Positions 23,796 through 33,237 of a DNA stretch of 35,625 nucleotides are shown here, piece after piece. The position numbers were made by a program, and so were the translations under genes. Numbering within the stretch: the stretch's first letter is position 1; each line of letters opens with the position of its first letter. Source of the DNA: Bacillus sp. HF117_J1_D (lineage in GTDB: Bacteria > Bacillota > Bacilli > Bacillales > Bacillaceae_C); NCBI GenBank assembly GCA_009928435.1, contig JAABNQ010000036.1, positions 1 to 35,625 on the forward strand, in the 5' to 3' direction. The notes under the pieces are model-generated. The model did no database searches. It had not been told where the DNA came from and saw only the letters and a program-made list of their open reading frames with translations.

Positions 23796-25682
23796 CTATT
23801 CACTGTTATCTTCTGATAGGATTAACTGATCAATAACCCTTTCACTTGATTTTCCATCCCGATCATCGAAGAAATACTCCACAAAAGGCTTGATTTTCTC
23901 CATTTTAAAGTCTTTCTTTTGAATGGTTTGAATGAGTGCTTCCGTATTCTTAACGAGTGGACCCGGTATAAAAGAAGTATATTCATAATAGAAATCCCGT
24001 TTTTGAACATACTCCTCAATATCGAACGCAAAGAAAACCATTGGCCTATTGAGTAATGCAAACTCAAAGCATGTAGAGGAGTAGTCTGTAATTAAGATGT
24101 CTGATACAAAGAGTAAATCATTAATTTCTCGATATGACGAAAAATCATAATAGAACTCTTGGTATTGATATGGAATTGTTACATCATTTTTGACAAAAGG
24201 GTGAATTTTAAAGAGAAAGACATACTCATCCTTTAATTCCTTATAGATTCTATCTAGGTCAAGTACTTCCATTGGATAATATGCGGATTGCTGTCCATTC
24301 CCTCGAAAAGTTGGTGCAAATGTTATAACCTTCTTTTCCTTAAGGAATGGGTATTCCTCATACAAGCGTTCTTTCACCTGGTTTTTGTATTCCTCATCAA
24401 AAAATATATCTGTTCTAGGTATTCCAGTAGCAATTACCTTTTCTTCATCTATACCGAAACCTTCTGCATAATGTTTAGCTACATTCTTTGAACTAACAAT
24501 TGCTTTCGTGTAATTTCGATGGTTTATTGATTTTGGGGATGGTCCACCTGGCCTTCCCACTCTACTGAATCCAAATGTTTTAAAAGCTCCCACTGCATGC
24601 CACAATTGAATTAATTCGGCACTTTTTCGTATTCTTAGAGGGTACACCATTGGATAAAAATCATCTAGTAAAATAAACTTAGATGTAGCAAGATGATAGG
24701 CCAATTCCCTTATTTCTCGAAGTTCTTTTTTTTCGCCTGTCTCTTTTTTCAACATGAAATGGTACTCCAACGGCAAATTTCTCTTCTTCATTTCCTCATA
24801 TACGTATAAAAAGTTACCACTTAATTCTGTTCTGCTATCAGAAGCAAATATTACCTTATTTGATTTTACAGGCAATAAACAAAATAATTTATACAACAGC
24901 CTAAAGCCTACTTTATTGAAAAATCGATATAGAAGCCCTGTTTTATCAATGTTATCATCTATACTCATTAAACGTGGATCTATATCCTTTAGTTTAGTAG
25001 ATTGTACTTTTAGTGTTTTTGTTGGCAAATCATAGGTTGCCAACAAATTAAATTTCATTTCTCTTTTAGAAGTAAAATAATCCATTTTTGCGGAATGAAA
25101 ACCTTGTTCCAGCAAAGACTCTATATTTCCCAGAGGAATTATCTTCTTATACCTTTTATGTCCAATTTCATGAACCTCAGCCTCAATAAACACTTTATAA
25201 TCAGATTCTGGCAAGGGCTTATTATTCGCACCTAATGTCGCAAAGTTTACTTCTCCTTCAAACCCTGCCCATTTATAAAAATAATCATCTATATCTTCTT
25301 CATTTAACTCACTAACAGGTATATCCTTAAGTGGAATTATTAAACTTTTCTCTTTCGTATCTACAAGAACTAAACGTTTCTTTACTAAGTCTTCTTCCTG
25401 CATAGGTATATTTTCCAAATAAAAATATCCTTTAACGGTCATAACAGGTCCATTCCACTTTAAGAGCGTAACCCGTCGTTTCGGAATTAAACTCTCCTCT
25501 TTTCCAGCAAGTTCATTTATATATGGCATAGACTCACTAAGATTATCTTTTCGAACAATAATTGTTTTATCATTGACGATCACTGGGCTTTCACTTCCCA
25601 ATGGAGTTTCATCATTGTTTACTTTTGTCTTGCGAAAACCCATTAACCTACTCCTCATTGCTCTTCTTAATCGAGACAGCAT
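23796..25682 (-). CDS. tarL: teichoic acid poly(alditol phosphate) polymerase, TarL-like
   Basis: The protein is 628 aa. An N-terminal region of about 270 residues is beta-rich and unlike the catalytic part (YFYLENIPMQEEDL, then KVFIEAEVHEIG). The GT-B catalytic domain follows: QLWHAVGAFKTFG, FAPTFRGNGQ and ITDYSSTCFEF. Large two-part members of this family are polymerases (TarL, TagF). Operon position after tarI and tarJ points to CDP-ribitol as donor. ATG 25682 follows AGGGG. A terminator lies about 165 bp after the stop. Whether it adds ribitol or glycerol is inferred from neighbours only. Confidence 0.78.
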   Translation of the reverse strand: MLSRLRRAMRSRLMGFRKTKVNNDETPLGSESPVIVNDKTIIVRKDNLSESMPYINELAGKEESLIPKRRVTLLKWNGPVMTVKGYFYLENIPMQEEDLVKKRLVLVDTKEKSLIIPLKDIPVSELNEEDIDDYFYKWAGFEGEVNFATLGANNKPLPESDYKVFIEAEVHEIGHKRYKKIIPLGNIESLLEQGFHSAKMDYFTSKREMKFNLLATYDLPTKTLKVQSTKLKDIDPRLMSIDDNIDKTGLLYRFFNKVGFRLLYKLFCLLPVKSNKVIFASDSRTELSGNFLYVYEEMKKRNLPLEYHFMLKKETGEKKELREIRELAYHLATSKFILLDDFYPMVYPLRIRKSAELIQLWHAVGAFKTFGFSRVGRPGGPSPKSINHRNYTKAIVSSKNVAKHYAEGFGIDEEKVIATGIPRTDIFFDEEYKNQVKERLYEEYPFLKEKKVITFAPTFRGNGQQSAYYPMEVLDLDRIYKELKDEYVFLFKIHPFVKNDVTIPYQYQEFYYDFSSYREINDLLFVSDILITDYSSTCFEFALLNRPMVFFAFDIEEYVQKRDFYYEYTSFIPGPLVKNTEALIQTIQKKDFKMEKIKPFVEYFFDDRDGKSSERVIDQLILSEDNSE

Positions 25683-25732
25683 ATTTTTACCCCTATCGTT
25701 ATGAAATTTAAAATACGAATAGGGGGATTATG

Positions 25733-26944
25733 TTAAAAATTAATCCCCTTGGAAATCTCATTTTGTTCTTCTCTTTCATCTATGATTAAATGGTTAATTA
25801 TTCTACGGCTAGAATGGCCGTCCAAATGATCAAAGAAACGGTTACGAAAACGAGTTATTTTATTCAGGTTAAATTTTCCTTCTTTCAGCCAAGCGGCAAG
25901 AACCTTAGTATCCTCAAAAAGCGGTCCTGGCAAGAAACTCTCGTAATTGAAATAAAAGTCACGTTCATTTCTATATTCCTCCAAGTCAGGTGCTAAAAAG
26001 GCAATCGGTCGATTTAGCAAACAGAAATCGAATACTATAGAGGAATAGTCAGTGATCAATACATCAGTTATCGTTAACAGTTCCTCTACACTATATTCAT
26101 CGATTATATGAATAGCAAAATCTTTGTCCTTCACGTCAATCACCAAGTTCTCTCTCATATATGGGTGAAGATGAATAAATAATTTATACTCACTACTAAC
26201 CATGTCTTTTAGCACTGGTATATCAAGATAGTTAATAATGCTATTTTGCTCGTGGCTCTTCCCGCGGTATGTTGGAGCATATAAAATGATTTTTTTATTT
26301 CTAGTTTCCGGAAAATCAGTGTAAAACTTTTTCTCCACTATTTTCATCTCATTTTCGTTGAAAAAATAATCGGTTCGCGGGACCCCTAGCGGGTAAATAT
26401 TCTGTTCTTCCATGTGGAACGCTTCTGCATAAAAAGGAATAACCTCCTTTGAACTTACAAAAACATCCGTATAATTAGAGTGAATTCTAACATATTTTAA
26501 GTAATTCAAACTAGGACCAAATGACTTTCCTATTGTACTGTAGCCAAATTTCTTAAACGCCCCAACAGCATGCCACAACTGAATAATCCTTGTTCCTTCA
26601 CGCGGAGTAATAACATATATAGGGAAATAAAAATCATCTACAAAGAAATATTTTGATGTAGCCAAATGATAACTAGCTTTCATCATATGGAATAAATAAT
26701 CTAGCTTTCCAGCGAGAGAATTATGGTACTTTTTAAAAATGAACACGTATTGATAGTCATAATCTCTATTAATTAGCTCTTTGTGAATGTAAAATAAATT
26801 TCCCTCAAGCTTTGCTGATCGATAGGAAGCAAATGTTACTTTATTTTCATTAATAGGAAAAATAACAACGCATATAGAATACACTGCACGAATAATTATT
26901 TTTACTATTAGGGTCGGGATGATCTTTACACTCACTTTAGACAT
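25733..26944 (-). CDS. CDP-alditol transferase, TarF/TarK/TarL family
   Basis: The protein is 403 aa. A hydrophobic N-terminal segment (IIPTLIVKIIIRAVYSICVV) is followed by a GT-B domain with QLWHAVGAFKKFG, YAPTYRGKS and ITDYSSIVFDF. It lacks the N-terminal extension of its 628-aa neighbour, so it looks like a primase-type member; B. subtilis W23 and S. aureus also have two such enzymes beside tarIJ. ATG 26944 is preceded by AAAGG. It lies 27 bp after tarJ and 50 bp before the TarL-like gene. Confidence 0.78.
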   Translation of the reverse strand: MSKVSVKIIPTLIVKIIIRAVYSICVVIFPINENKVTFASYRSAKLEGNLFYIHKELINRDYDYQYVFIFKKYHNSLAGKLDYLFHMMKASYHLATSKYFFVDDFYFPIYVITPREGTRIIQLWHAVGAFKKFGYSTIGKSFGPSLNYLKYVRIHSNYTDVFVSSKEVIPFYAEAFHMEEQNIYPLGVPRTDYFFNENEMKIVEKKFYTDFPETRNKKIILYAPTYRGKSHEQNSIINYLDIPVLKDMVSSEYKLFIHLHPYMRENLVIDVKDKDFAIHIIDEYSVEELLTITDVLITDYSSIVFDFCLLNRPIAFLAPDLEEYRNERDFYFNYESFLPGPLFEDTKVLAAWLKEGKFNLNKITRFRNRFFDHLDGHSSRRIINHLIIDEREEQNEISKGINF

Positions 26945-26971
26945 CTGCCTTTCAGACGGTCTGAAAAACTA

Positions 26972-27997
26972 TTATATTCTCCATTCCATTACTGTTTTCC
27001 CCCATGAAGAAGCTAAATCACCTTCAAAGGCGGATATAATGTCGTTGATTGTTTTTACTTCATAAACCTCTCCGACAAGAGTACTTAAATAATCAACAAA
27101 GTCAGGATGTTCTTTCATAAAGTTAACTGTGTTAACGAAGTCACTGCGTCCGCTTCGGCTACTGCCAATAACAGTAAGACCTTTTTCCAAAATCATTCTA
27201 GTGTTTATTTCTACAGGATATTCAGATACACCCATGATAGCAATTGAACCTTCAGGATATATATGATCAATAATCTGATTTATGGCAAATTGACTACCTT
27301 TTCCCCCAACACCTTCAAAAGCATGGTCGATTACTAAGTCTTCGGGGATATTATCAATTTGGTAAACCTCATCCACAAAAGAGAAATGATCCAATTTATA
27401 TTGGTGCTTGCCAAACGCAATAATTTTGCTATCTGGATAGCGTTTCTTTAACATTAAAGAGGTAATATATCCCAGATTCCCATCTCCCCATATCCCAAAA
27501 GTATTCCGACGGGTGTGGCCTTTTTCTTCAAACCTAACAAGGGAATGCATGGAAATGGTGATTAATTCGATAAAAGCTGCAACTTGAGGATCCAGGTTTT
27601 CAGGAAGTTCAACTATCCGATCATGTTTTAAAAATACATAGTCTTGCATGAAACCATCGTAACCGCTCGCCCTGAATTTACTAGATCTTAAGTAATTTTC
27701 CGCACAATGTTCATCTTCTTCTACCGGAGTATTTGGGATCATTACAACCGGCGTACCTTTTTTGTATTTTCCCGAACGATCGTATACTACTTTCCCGATG
27801 CCTTCGTGAATCAGTGCCATGGGCAATTTCTTTGCCATAGCTTCCTTACCTCTGGAACCAGTATAATATCTTTGATCAGCTGCACAGATGGACAGATGAG
27901 TTGGACGTACTACAACATAATCAGATTGAAGAGAATGATTTTTATACGTTACTTCATACTGTCGAGGAGATACTAAACGATATACTTGGTTAATCAT
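26972..27997 (-). CDS. tarJ: TarJ, ribulose-5-phosphate reductase
   Basis: The protein is 341 aa, a medium-chain zinc alcohol dehydrogenase-type enzyme. The N-terminal GroES-like half has [15 protein letters not shown] (Cys and Asp as likely zinc region) and the second half is a Rossmann fold with [12 protein letters not shown] as dinucleotide loop. TarJ makes ribitol 5-phosphate with NADPH for TarI. Its ATG 27997 overlaps the tarI stop by 4 bp (ATGA), a classic coupled pair. Confidence 0.92.
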   Translation of the reverse strand: MINQVYRLVSPRQYEVTYKNHSLQSDYVVVRPTHLSICAADQRYYTGSRGKEAMAKKLPMALIHEGIGKVVYDRSGKYKKGTPVVMIPNTPVEEDEHCAENYLRSSKFRASGYDGFMQDYVFLKHDRIVELPENLDPQVAAFIELITISMHSLVRFEEKGHTRRNTFGIWGDGNLGYITSLMLKKRYPDSKIIAFGKHQYKLDHFSFVDEVYQIDNIPEDLVIDHAFEGVGGKGSQFAINQIIDHIYPEGSIAIMGVSEYPVEINTRMILEKGLTVIGSSRSGRSDFVNTVNFMKEHPDFVDYLSTLVGEVYEVKTINDIISAFEGDLASSWGKTVMEWRI

Positions 27998-28707
27998 CTT
28001 GAAATCCGCTCCTGAATAATAGCATTAGCTACTTTTAAATCATAAGGTGTTGTTACCTTAATATTGAATACTTCCCCTTTAACAAGTTTCACTTTTTCTC
28101 CTTTAAGGGCGAAAATTTTACATGCGTCTGTTAAAATGTTCTTTTCCTCTTCATTTAGAGAGTTGTAGTATTTTACAAGCTTTTGAATGTTAAAGCTTTG
28201 CGGAGTCTGGCCTTGAAACATCGTGTCCCGGACAGGAATTTCAGATATGACCTCTCCATCTTCTGACTGAATAATCGTGTCTATTGCATCTATTACCGTA
28301 TCAACAGAACCATATTCAAGTGCTGCATCTATATTTTCTTCAATGATACGATGAGTTAAAAAAGGTCGTACAGAGTCATGAGTTACAACCACATCATCAT
28401 CATTTATACCAAAAGTCTTGTCAATATATTCTACACCTTTTATGATAGAGTCATTTCGATCCTTGCCGCCTGCTACAACTTGTATTTGATCGAGGTCTCC
28501 TATGAATCTATTAATGATATCTCTCGTATGATTGATCCAATCTTTAGGAGCAACTACAATAATTTTATCAAAACGATCATTTAGTAAAAACTTTTCTATT
28601 GTATGGATAATGATTGGCTTGTTATCCAACGTAAGAAACTGTTTTGGCATGTTAACGTTACCCATGCGAGTCCCTTTCCCACCTGCAAGGATTTCTGCAT
28701 AAATCAT
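27994..28707 (-). CDS. tarI: TarI, ribitol-5-phosphate cytidylyltransferase
   Basis: The protein is 237 aa from ATG 28707 ([10 protein letters not shown]), the start that matches the family; AAAGGAGATG lies upstream. A longer frame to 28764 adds an unlikely extension. GGKGTRMG is the nucleotide-binding signature of the IspD/TarI family, with [11 protein letters not shown] and VTHDSVRPF following. It makes CDP-ribitol from CTP and ribitol 5-phosphate. It is the first gene of the tarI-tarJ-transferase-tarL operon. Confidence 0.93.
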   Translation of the reverse strand: MIYAEILAGGKGTRMGNVNMPKQFLTLDNKPIIIHTIEKFLLNDRFDKIIVVAPKDWINHTRDIINRFIGDLDQIQVVAGGKDRNDSIIKGVEYIDKTFGINDDDVVVTHDSVRPFLTHRIIEENIDAALEYGSVDTVIDAIDTIIQSEDGEVISEIPVRDTMFQGQTPQSFNIQKLVKYYNSLNEEEKNILTDACKIFALKGEKVKLVKGEVFNIKVTTPYDLKVANAIIQERISR

Positions 28708-28847
28708 TTTAAAAAGCCCATCTCCTTTAATTAAAGTGCAATTTCGCTTTATATTTTCTTCCACCCTACATTATAACATGTCTACAATTGAAATAAACCG
28801 TCGATATTTTCTCGATTTATAAATGTCTTGTCGTAAAAACAAATGCT

Positions 28848-28886
28848 ACACTATTACAGTATAGTGTATTACACTATGTTTATAAA
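28848..28886 (-). promoter_or_regulatory. tarI promoter overlapping a triple ACACTAT half-site
   Basis: On the minus strand, TTTATA (28886-28881) and TATACT (28863-28858) are 17 bp apart. The same bases hold ACACTAT (28848-28854), ATAGTGT (28861-28867) and ACACTAT (28871-28877), i.e. two overlapping inverted pairs. This fits an operator on a promoter. An alternative is a leftover end of the adjacent insertion sequence. Confidence 0.45.
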
Positions 28887-29370
28887 AATAAAGATCAAAT
28901 TTCTATATAATCAATTGCCAAAAGAAATCGATTCTGCCTTTACTGAGTTTGAAATGAATAAGCATTTACGTCAGGCAAGTATTTAAAAAGTCCTTTGGTT
29001 CAGTTACGCTTACTAATTTCAACTTGTATTCTGTTTAACTTTCCAGCACAGAAACTGGCTCTATACTCTTGACTCAAAAAAGCTGATAAATATTCAGCTA
29101 AAGATGCGGTTTACCTCTTAATTAATCAGTCGACGTTGAATTGAAGCTGCTACCTGCTGCTTTTAAATTCTCATGCAATTCAAAAGCCGATTTCCTGACG
29201 AATAAAAAACGCCCTATAGTATTCATTTTGGATGACGGCAAAAATCCCTCCTGAAACTTAAAAAGGAGTTCCAACGTCGGTCATATGACACGTTAACCAG
29301 CCATACCACCATTTTTTTCGCGGTTTTATCGTACTCGCATGGCAAAATCGTTGCCATACTGACCAGCGCA
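28876..29370 (+). pseudogene. decayed IS4-like transposase (relic 2)
   Basis: From ATG 28876 the frame reads through NQLPKEIDSAFTEFEMNKH and then meets stops. Further pieces include FQHRNWLYTLDSKK, then VFILDDGKNP, and FRGFIVLAWQN near 29320-29350, in the order seen in IS4-superfamily transposases. Several frameshifts and stops make it inactive. It is cut abruptly at about 29370, where teichoic transferase sequence begins. It shares NQLPKE with relic 1. Confidence 0.55.
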
Positions 29371-29372
29371 CA

Positions 29373-29623
29373 TTCTTCGCATACGACTTGGAGGAATATG
29401 GTAAGTCCCGTGGCTTCTGGGAGCCTTATGAGCAGCTTGTCCCAGGTCCAGTAGTTTATCATTCAAAAGAGCTTGTTGAAGCCATTCAAACAAGTATAAC
29501 TATGACCAAATTGTGAAATTCGCAAATGAGTGGAATGAATTTTCGACAGGAACCTCCAGTATCCGTTTAATTCAAGCTATTTACTCAAAAAACAAAAGTG
29601 CAGAAACGATTAGTAGAGGGTAA
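29373..29623 (+). pseudogene. broken 3' fragment of a TagB/TagF-family gene
   Basis: The plus strand encodes FFAYDLEEYGKSRGFWEPYE then QLVPGPVVYHSKELVEAIQ, a frameshift near 29490, then YDQIVKFANEWNEFSTGTSS and a stop at 29621. This matches the C-terminal 70-80 residues of CDP-alditol transferases, best the 21843-23030 protein (FFAYDLDTY...RGLWDRYEKMVPGP). It lies on the strand opposite to the intact paralogues and directly abuts the transposase relic. Confidence 0.8.
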
Positions 29624-29711
29624 ATTTCTAGACAAAAGGTATGTACGGTTGAGAGAAATGGTAGTATGATAGAGAATAGTGTATCTCTAATTGAAAAGGA
29701 GTTTACCCCAA

Positions 29712-30773
29712 ATGGGACGACATAATTCTACAGAAATTAAAAAGCGGAAACGCAGAAGGCGTATATTTTGGTTCGCCATCTTTCCTTTGCTGCTTGTTGC
29801 AGGAGTCAGCGCTTCTTATGGCACATACTTATATAAAAAAGCTGAAGATATGATGAGTGGAGCCTTTTTTGATGATCGAGGAAAATCTGATCTCCGTGAT
29901 AAAAAGGTAGACCCTCATATTGACAATGTCTCGATTCTTTTTATCGGTATCGATGAGAGTGAGAAACGGGGTTTTTCCGACAATGCCCGCTCCGATGCCC
30001 TTATGCTCGCCACTTTGAATGAGAAGGAAAAGTCTGTGAAGCTGTTGACGATTCCTCGTGACTCTTATGTCTATATCAAAGAGGTTGGTTATAATACAAA
30101 GATTAATCATGCACACAAGTATGGCGGACCTCGCGCCACTATAGAAACTGTTGAGGATTTAATGGATATCCCTGTTGATTATTATGTTCGCCTTGACTTT
30201 GAAGCATTCATGGCTATTGTTGATGCTTTAGACGGCATAGATGTGGATGTTCCATATGCTTTCTCAGAACAGAATTCTAAGGACAAGGCTGGTGCTATTT
30301 CACTTGAAGCCGGAATGCAAAAGCTGGATGGCGAGGAGGCTTTGGCACTTGCCAGAACTAGAAAGCTGGACAACGATATCGAGCGCGGTAAACGCCAGCA
30401 GGAGATCATGAAGGCCATTGCGGCAAAAGCTGCCAGTGGAGCCTCCATTGCCAAATATGGAAAAGTGATTGATGCGATCGGCGACAATATGAGAACGGAT
30501 ATGACATTCGATGAAATTAAAGCCTTTGTTGATTACGCTGTTTCCGGCAATTTGAGCATTGAATCCTATACACTTGAGGGTGAGGATACACAAATCATGA
30601 ACAGCCAGGGGCAGAATATTTACTACTGGCAGATTGATGAAGATAGCCTAGCAGATGTAAAAGGCAAACTGAAAGAGCATCTGGACATTGCCACTCATGA
30701 TAATAATACTGAGATGGCTAAACCAGCTGGACAAGAACAGGAACAAGATGAAACAGTAGAACAGGCTCCATAA
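29712..30773 (+). CDS. LytR-CpsA-Psr (LCP) family wall polymer ligase
   Basis: The protein is 353 aa from ATG 29712, which has AAAAGGAG about 13 bases upstream; a TTG at 29691 overlaps that site. A basic N-terminus (KKRKRRRR) and one membrane segment (about 19-40) anchor the domain outside. The LCP domain (about 70-300) shows ARSDALML (92-99), LLTIPRDSY (111-119) and KINHAHKYGG (130-139), the Asp/Arg set that binds polyprenyl pyrophosphate. LCP proteins attach teichoic acid to peptidoglycan; TagT/U/V are the Bacillus forms. The acidic Gln/Glu-rich tail is short. It has its own terminator. Confidence 0.92.
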   Translation: MGRHNSTEIKKRKRRRRIFWFAIFPLLLVAGVSASYGTYLYKKAEDMMSGAFFDDRGKSDLRDKKVDPHIDNVSILFIGIDESEKRGFSDNARSDALMLATLNEKEKSVKLLTIPRDSYVYIKEVGYNTKINHAHKYGGPRATIETVEDLMDIPVDYYVRLDFEAFMAIVDALDGIDVDVPYAFSEQNSKDKAGAISLEAGMQKLDGEEALALARTRKLDNDIERGKRQQEIMKAIAAKAASGASIAKYGKVIDAIGDNMRTDMTFDEIKAFVDYAVSGNLSIESYTLEGEDTQIMNSQGQNIYYWQIDEDSLADVKGKLKEHLDIATHDNNTEMAKPAGQEQEQDETVEQAP

Positions 30774-30817
30774 AGTCGGCAGAATGTCTCATTTTCTACC
30801 GTTTCCAAAATATAAAA

Positions 30818-30857
30818 GCATCCGAGGTTAGTTTTTCCTGACCTTGGATGCTTTTTT
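30818..30857 (+). terminator. terminator of the LCP gene
   Basis: GCATCCGAGGT (30818-30828) pairs with ACCTTGGATGC (30841-30851) with one G-U, followed by six T. Confidence 0.9.
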
Positions 30858-30886
30858 CATTTGTCCTCCCCTGAGAAGATTATCTG

Positions 30887-31087
30887 GGATAGTATTTCTG
30901 TATTGCGGATAGTATTTCTATATCGTGGATAGTATTTCTGTCTCTCGGATAGTATTACCGGATCAAGGATAGTATTTCTATATTGCGGACAGTATTACCT
31001 TGATCGTGGATAGTATTTCTACATCTCGGATAGTATTCCCTGGGCGCGGACAGTATTTCCATATTTCGGACAGTATTCCACAATCGA
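30887..31087 (+). repeat. GGAYAGTA 20-bp array 5 (10 units)
   Basis: Units start at 30887, 30907, 30927, 30947, 30967, 30987, 31008, 31028, 31048 and 31068, nine steps of which only one is 21 bp. Most read GGATAGTATTTC; units 6, 9 and 10 read GGAC. It sits in the convergent gap between the LCP gene and tagO, bracketed by terminators on both sides. Confidence 0.92.
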
Positions 31088-31088
31088 A

Positions 31089-31121
31089 AACCGCCCCTTA
31101 AACTAAAGGAGCGGTTCTTTT
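31089..31121 (+). terminator. hairpin after array 5
   Basis: AACCGC with CCCTT pairs with AAAGG and GCGGTT around AAACT, followed by CTTTTA. It bounds array 5 on the right. Confidence 0.65.
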
Positions 31122-31134
31122 ATCTTCGCACAAA

Positions 31135-31176
31135 GTAAAAAGCATAAGCACGGATTGGTATATCCGTGCTCATGCT
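31135..31176 (-). terminator. terminator of tagO
   Basis: AGCATAAGCACGGAT (31141-31155) pairs with ATCCGTGCTCATGCT (31162-31176) with one mismatch. The minus strand continues TTTTTACTTTG. The tagO stop codon lies inside the stem. Confidence 0.88.
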
Positions 31177-32237
31177 CTTTTTCTGCGTTCCATACGCTGT
31201 GAATGCTTATTCTCCACGATACGAAGGAGCGGTTTATAATCCTTGCTGACGAGGCCCACAACTTCTACAAAAATTTCGATAGCAACGATTAACACGAGAA
31301 GCAATAACAGCGATCCCCATACCGTCGACATGGAGAAGATGACGGCTGCCAAGCTAAACATGACAGCTATTCCGTAAATGAGCAACACACTTTGACGATG
31401 TGAAAAACCAGATTTCAGCAGGCGATGATGCATATGATATTGATCAGGTGCCAGCAATGGTTTGTTATGAATTAACCTTCTTATGATTGCAAAGAAGGTG
31501 TCCGAAATGGGAACCCCCAAAATGATAACCGGAATAACCAAAGAGAAAAAAGTGATATTTTTAAATCCGAGCAATGAAAGCAGGGCAATCATGTAACCAA
31601 GGAACAATGCTCCTGTGTCGCCCATGAATATTTTTGCCGGATAAAAATTGTAAACCAAGAAACCTAATGTGCTTCCCAAAACCATCATGGCAATGGTCAA
31701 CACAAATACATCCCCTTGTAAAAAAGCCATGAAGCTGACCGTTATAAGCGCTATGGAGGAAACGCCTGCCGCAAGGCCGTCCAATCCATCAATTAAATTG
31801 ATGGCGTTTGTGATTCCAACAATCCAAAGGATTGTAATGGGGACGGTTAAATAACCAAATTGCAGTTCTCCTCCAAACGGAAGGTTAATGAATTCAAGGT
31901 CAAAACCACCCATGATTGCTACAACAGCAGCCATAATCTGCCCCAAGAGCTTATATTTCGGGGCAATGTCATATATGTCATCCAACATGCCAGTTGCAAT
32001 GATGATCAAACTGCCGATGACCAAATAAATCATATGAGGATCCTGCGGCCTGAATATTAAGAGCCCGATGAGGAAACTAATATATATGGCCAAACCGCCC
32101 AATCTGGGCATTAATGTTGAATGCACCTTCCTGTAATTCGGTTTATCTGTTATTTTAAATTTTAGCGCAAATTTTTTTACTAAAGGGGTTATTAAAACTG
32201 AGGCTATAAAACAAAGTATTAAGATTAAAAATTCCAA
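31170..32237 (-). CDS. tagO: TagO, undecaprenyl-phosphate GlcNAc-1-phosphate transferase
   Basis: The protein is 355 aa with about 10-11 membrane segments. MraY/WecA/TagO family motifs are visible: RLGGLAIY near 45, MLDDIYD (84-90, metal-binding Asp pair), NAINLIDGLDGLA (144-156) and a cytoplasmic HMHHRL motif near 270. It moves GlcNAc-1-phosphate from UDP-GlcNAc onto undecaprenyl phosphate, the first step of wall teichoic acid. The start is TTG 32237 behind AAGGAGGGG. tagA lies upstream on the same strand; the 153-bp gap holds an AGTTTA/TAAACT dyad at 32329-32346. Confidence 0.94.
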   Translation of the reverse strand: MEFLILILCFIASVLITPLVKKFALKFKITDKPNYRKVHSTLMPRLGGLAIYISFLIGLLIFRPQDPHMIYLVIGSLIIIATGMLDDIYDIAPKYKLLGQIMAAVVAIMGGFDLEFINLPFGGELQFGYLTVPITILWIVGITNAINLIDGLDGLAAGVSSIALITVSFMAFLQGDVFVLTIAMMVLGSTLGFLVYNFYPAKIFMGDTGALFLGYMIALLSLLGFKNITFFSLVIPVIILGVPISDTFFAIIRRLIHNKPLLAPDQYHMHHRLLKSGFSHRQSVLLIYGIAVMFSLAAVIFSMSTVWGSLLLLLVLIVAIEIFVEVVGLVSKDYKPLLRIVENKHSQRMERRKRA

Positions 32238-32390
32238 CTTTGTACCCCTCCTTATATACAGGATTGCAAAAATTCATCCAGTCTATCCAGACCATTTTAA
32301 AGAAAAACAGCCAAAATAAGGTATAGCTAGTTTACTATATTAAACTACATCATAGCTCTAATAAATCAAGTTTTCAACTAGACTTGAAGT

Positions 32391-33113
32391 CTATTTTCTT
32401 GAGCATAGTACTTTCAGGATAAATAATGGAAGAAAGGCCATTCTTTTCAACCTTTGGGGCTGCTTGATTAAGCGATAAAGCCACTCAATATTCAGCTTCC
32501 GCCAAAGTTCAGGTGCCCGTTTGACGGTTCCCGAGAGTACATCGAAGCTCCCGCCCACTCCCATAAAAATTCCTTTATCAAACAAATGAGAGTTTTGGCT
32601 GATCCATCTCTCCTGTCTAGGAAATCCCAAGGCAACAAACACCATATCGGGATTCGCCTCTTTCACCATCGTAGCGATCTTCGGATCATTTTCGTCAAAA
32701 AAGCCATGGTGATAGCCGGCAATTTGAATGCCGGGGTAACCGTGTTTTACATTGGCAATTGCTTTATTCAACACATCTTCCCTAGCTCCCAGAAAAAAAA
32801 CTCTACAGTGTTTCTCATTTGCTATGTGAAGCAAATCCTTCATCAGATCAAAACCCGGGATTCTCTCCGGTAGCGGCTTTTTCAAAAGCTTGGCGCCCAT
32901 TACAATACCGATGCCGTCAGGCATTATGTAATCTGCTGACTGAAGAATTTTTTTATATTGCGGATCCCTTTGAGCGTGCATGACAATTTCCGGATTTGCC
33001 GTAACGATAAAAGTTTTTTTATTCTTTTTGATATCATCTTTTAATGTGTTGACTGTTTCTTCTTTAGTTGTATGATCAAACTCGATGCCGAGTACGTCCA
33101 CTTTTTTTGACAT
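32391..33113 (-). CDS. tagA: TagA/TarA, N-acetylmannosaminyltransferase (WecG/TagA/CpsF family)
   Basis: The protein is 240 aa from ATG 33113 (MSKKVDVLG), with GGAG five bases upstream; the frame opens 24 bp earlier. Family motifs are present: TANPEIV (catalytic Asp/Asn region), SADYIMPDGIG, VALGFPRQERWI and MGVGGSFDVLSG. It adds ManNAc to the TagO product, making the linkage disaccharide. The C-terminal tail with Arg, Trp and hydrophobics (about 190-240) contacts the membrane in this family. It is followed by tagO on the same strand, so the two linkage-unit steps are together here. Confidence 0.93.
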   Translation of the reverse strand: MSKKVDVLGIEFDHTTKEETVNTLKDDIKKNKKTFIVTANPEIVMHAQRDPQYKKILQSADYIMPDGIGIVMGAKLLKKPLPERIPGFDLMKDLLHIANEKHCRVFFLGAREDVLNKAIANVKHGYPGIQIAGYHHGFFDENDPKIATMVKEANPDMVFVALGFPRQERWISQNSHLFDKGIFMGVGGSFDVLSGTVKRAPELWRKLNIEWLYRLIKQPQRLKRMAFLPLFILKVLCSRK

Positions 33114-33152
33114 GATTTGCTCCATTATGAAATTCATCTGGACTAATGATAT

Positions 33153-33203
33153 ATTATATCAAATTTTGCAGATAATTTGTTGATATTTTCTATAAGATCA
33201 ACA
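33153..33203 (-). promoter_or_regulatory. tagA promoter with a TGTTGAT dyad
   Basis: On the minus strand TATAAT (33158-33153) is the likely -10. TGTTGAT (33178-33184) and ATCAACA (33197-33203) form a perfect 7-bp inverted repeat over and upstream of the -35 region, a plausible operator. No good -35 box is visible. Confidence 0.45.
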
Positions 33204-33237
33204 ATTATTATACCATGACCGTCAAATATTTGTGGGG

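Noticed and set aside
29223-29462. 79-aa minus-strand frame
   Set aside because: It lies antisense to the transposase and tagF relics, which explain the plus strand better.
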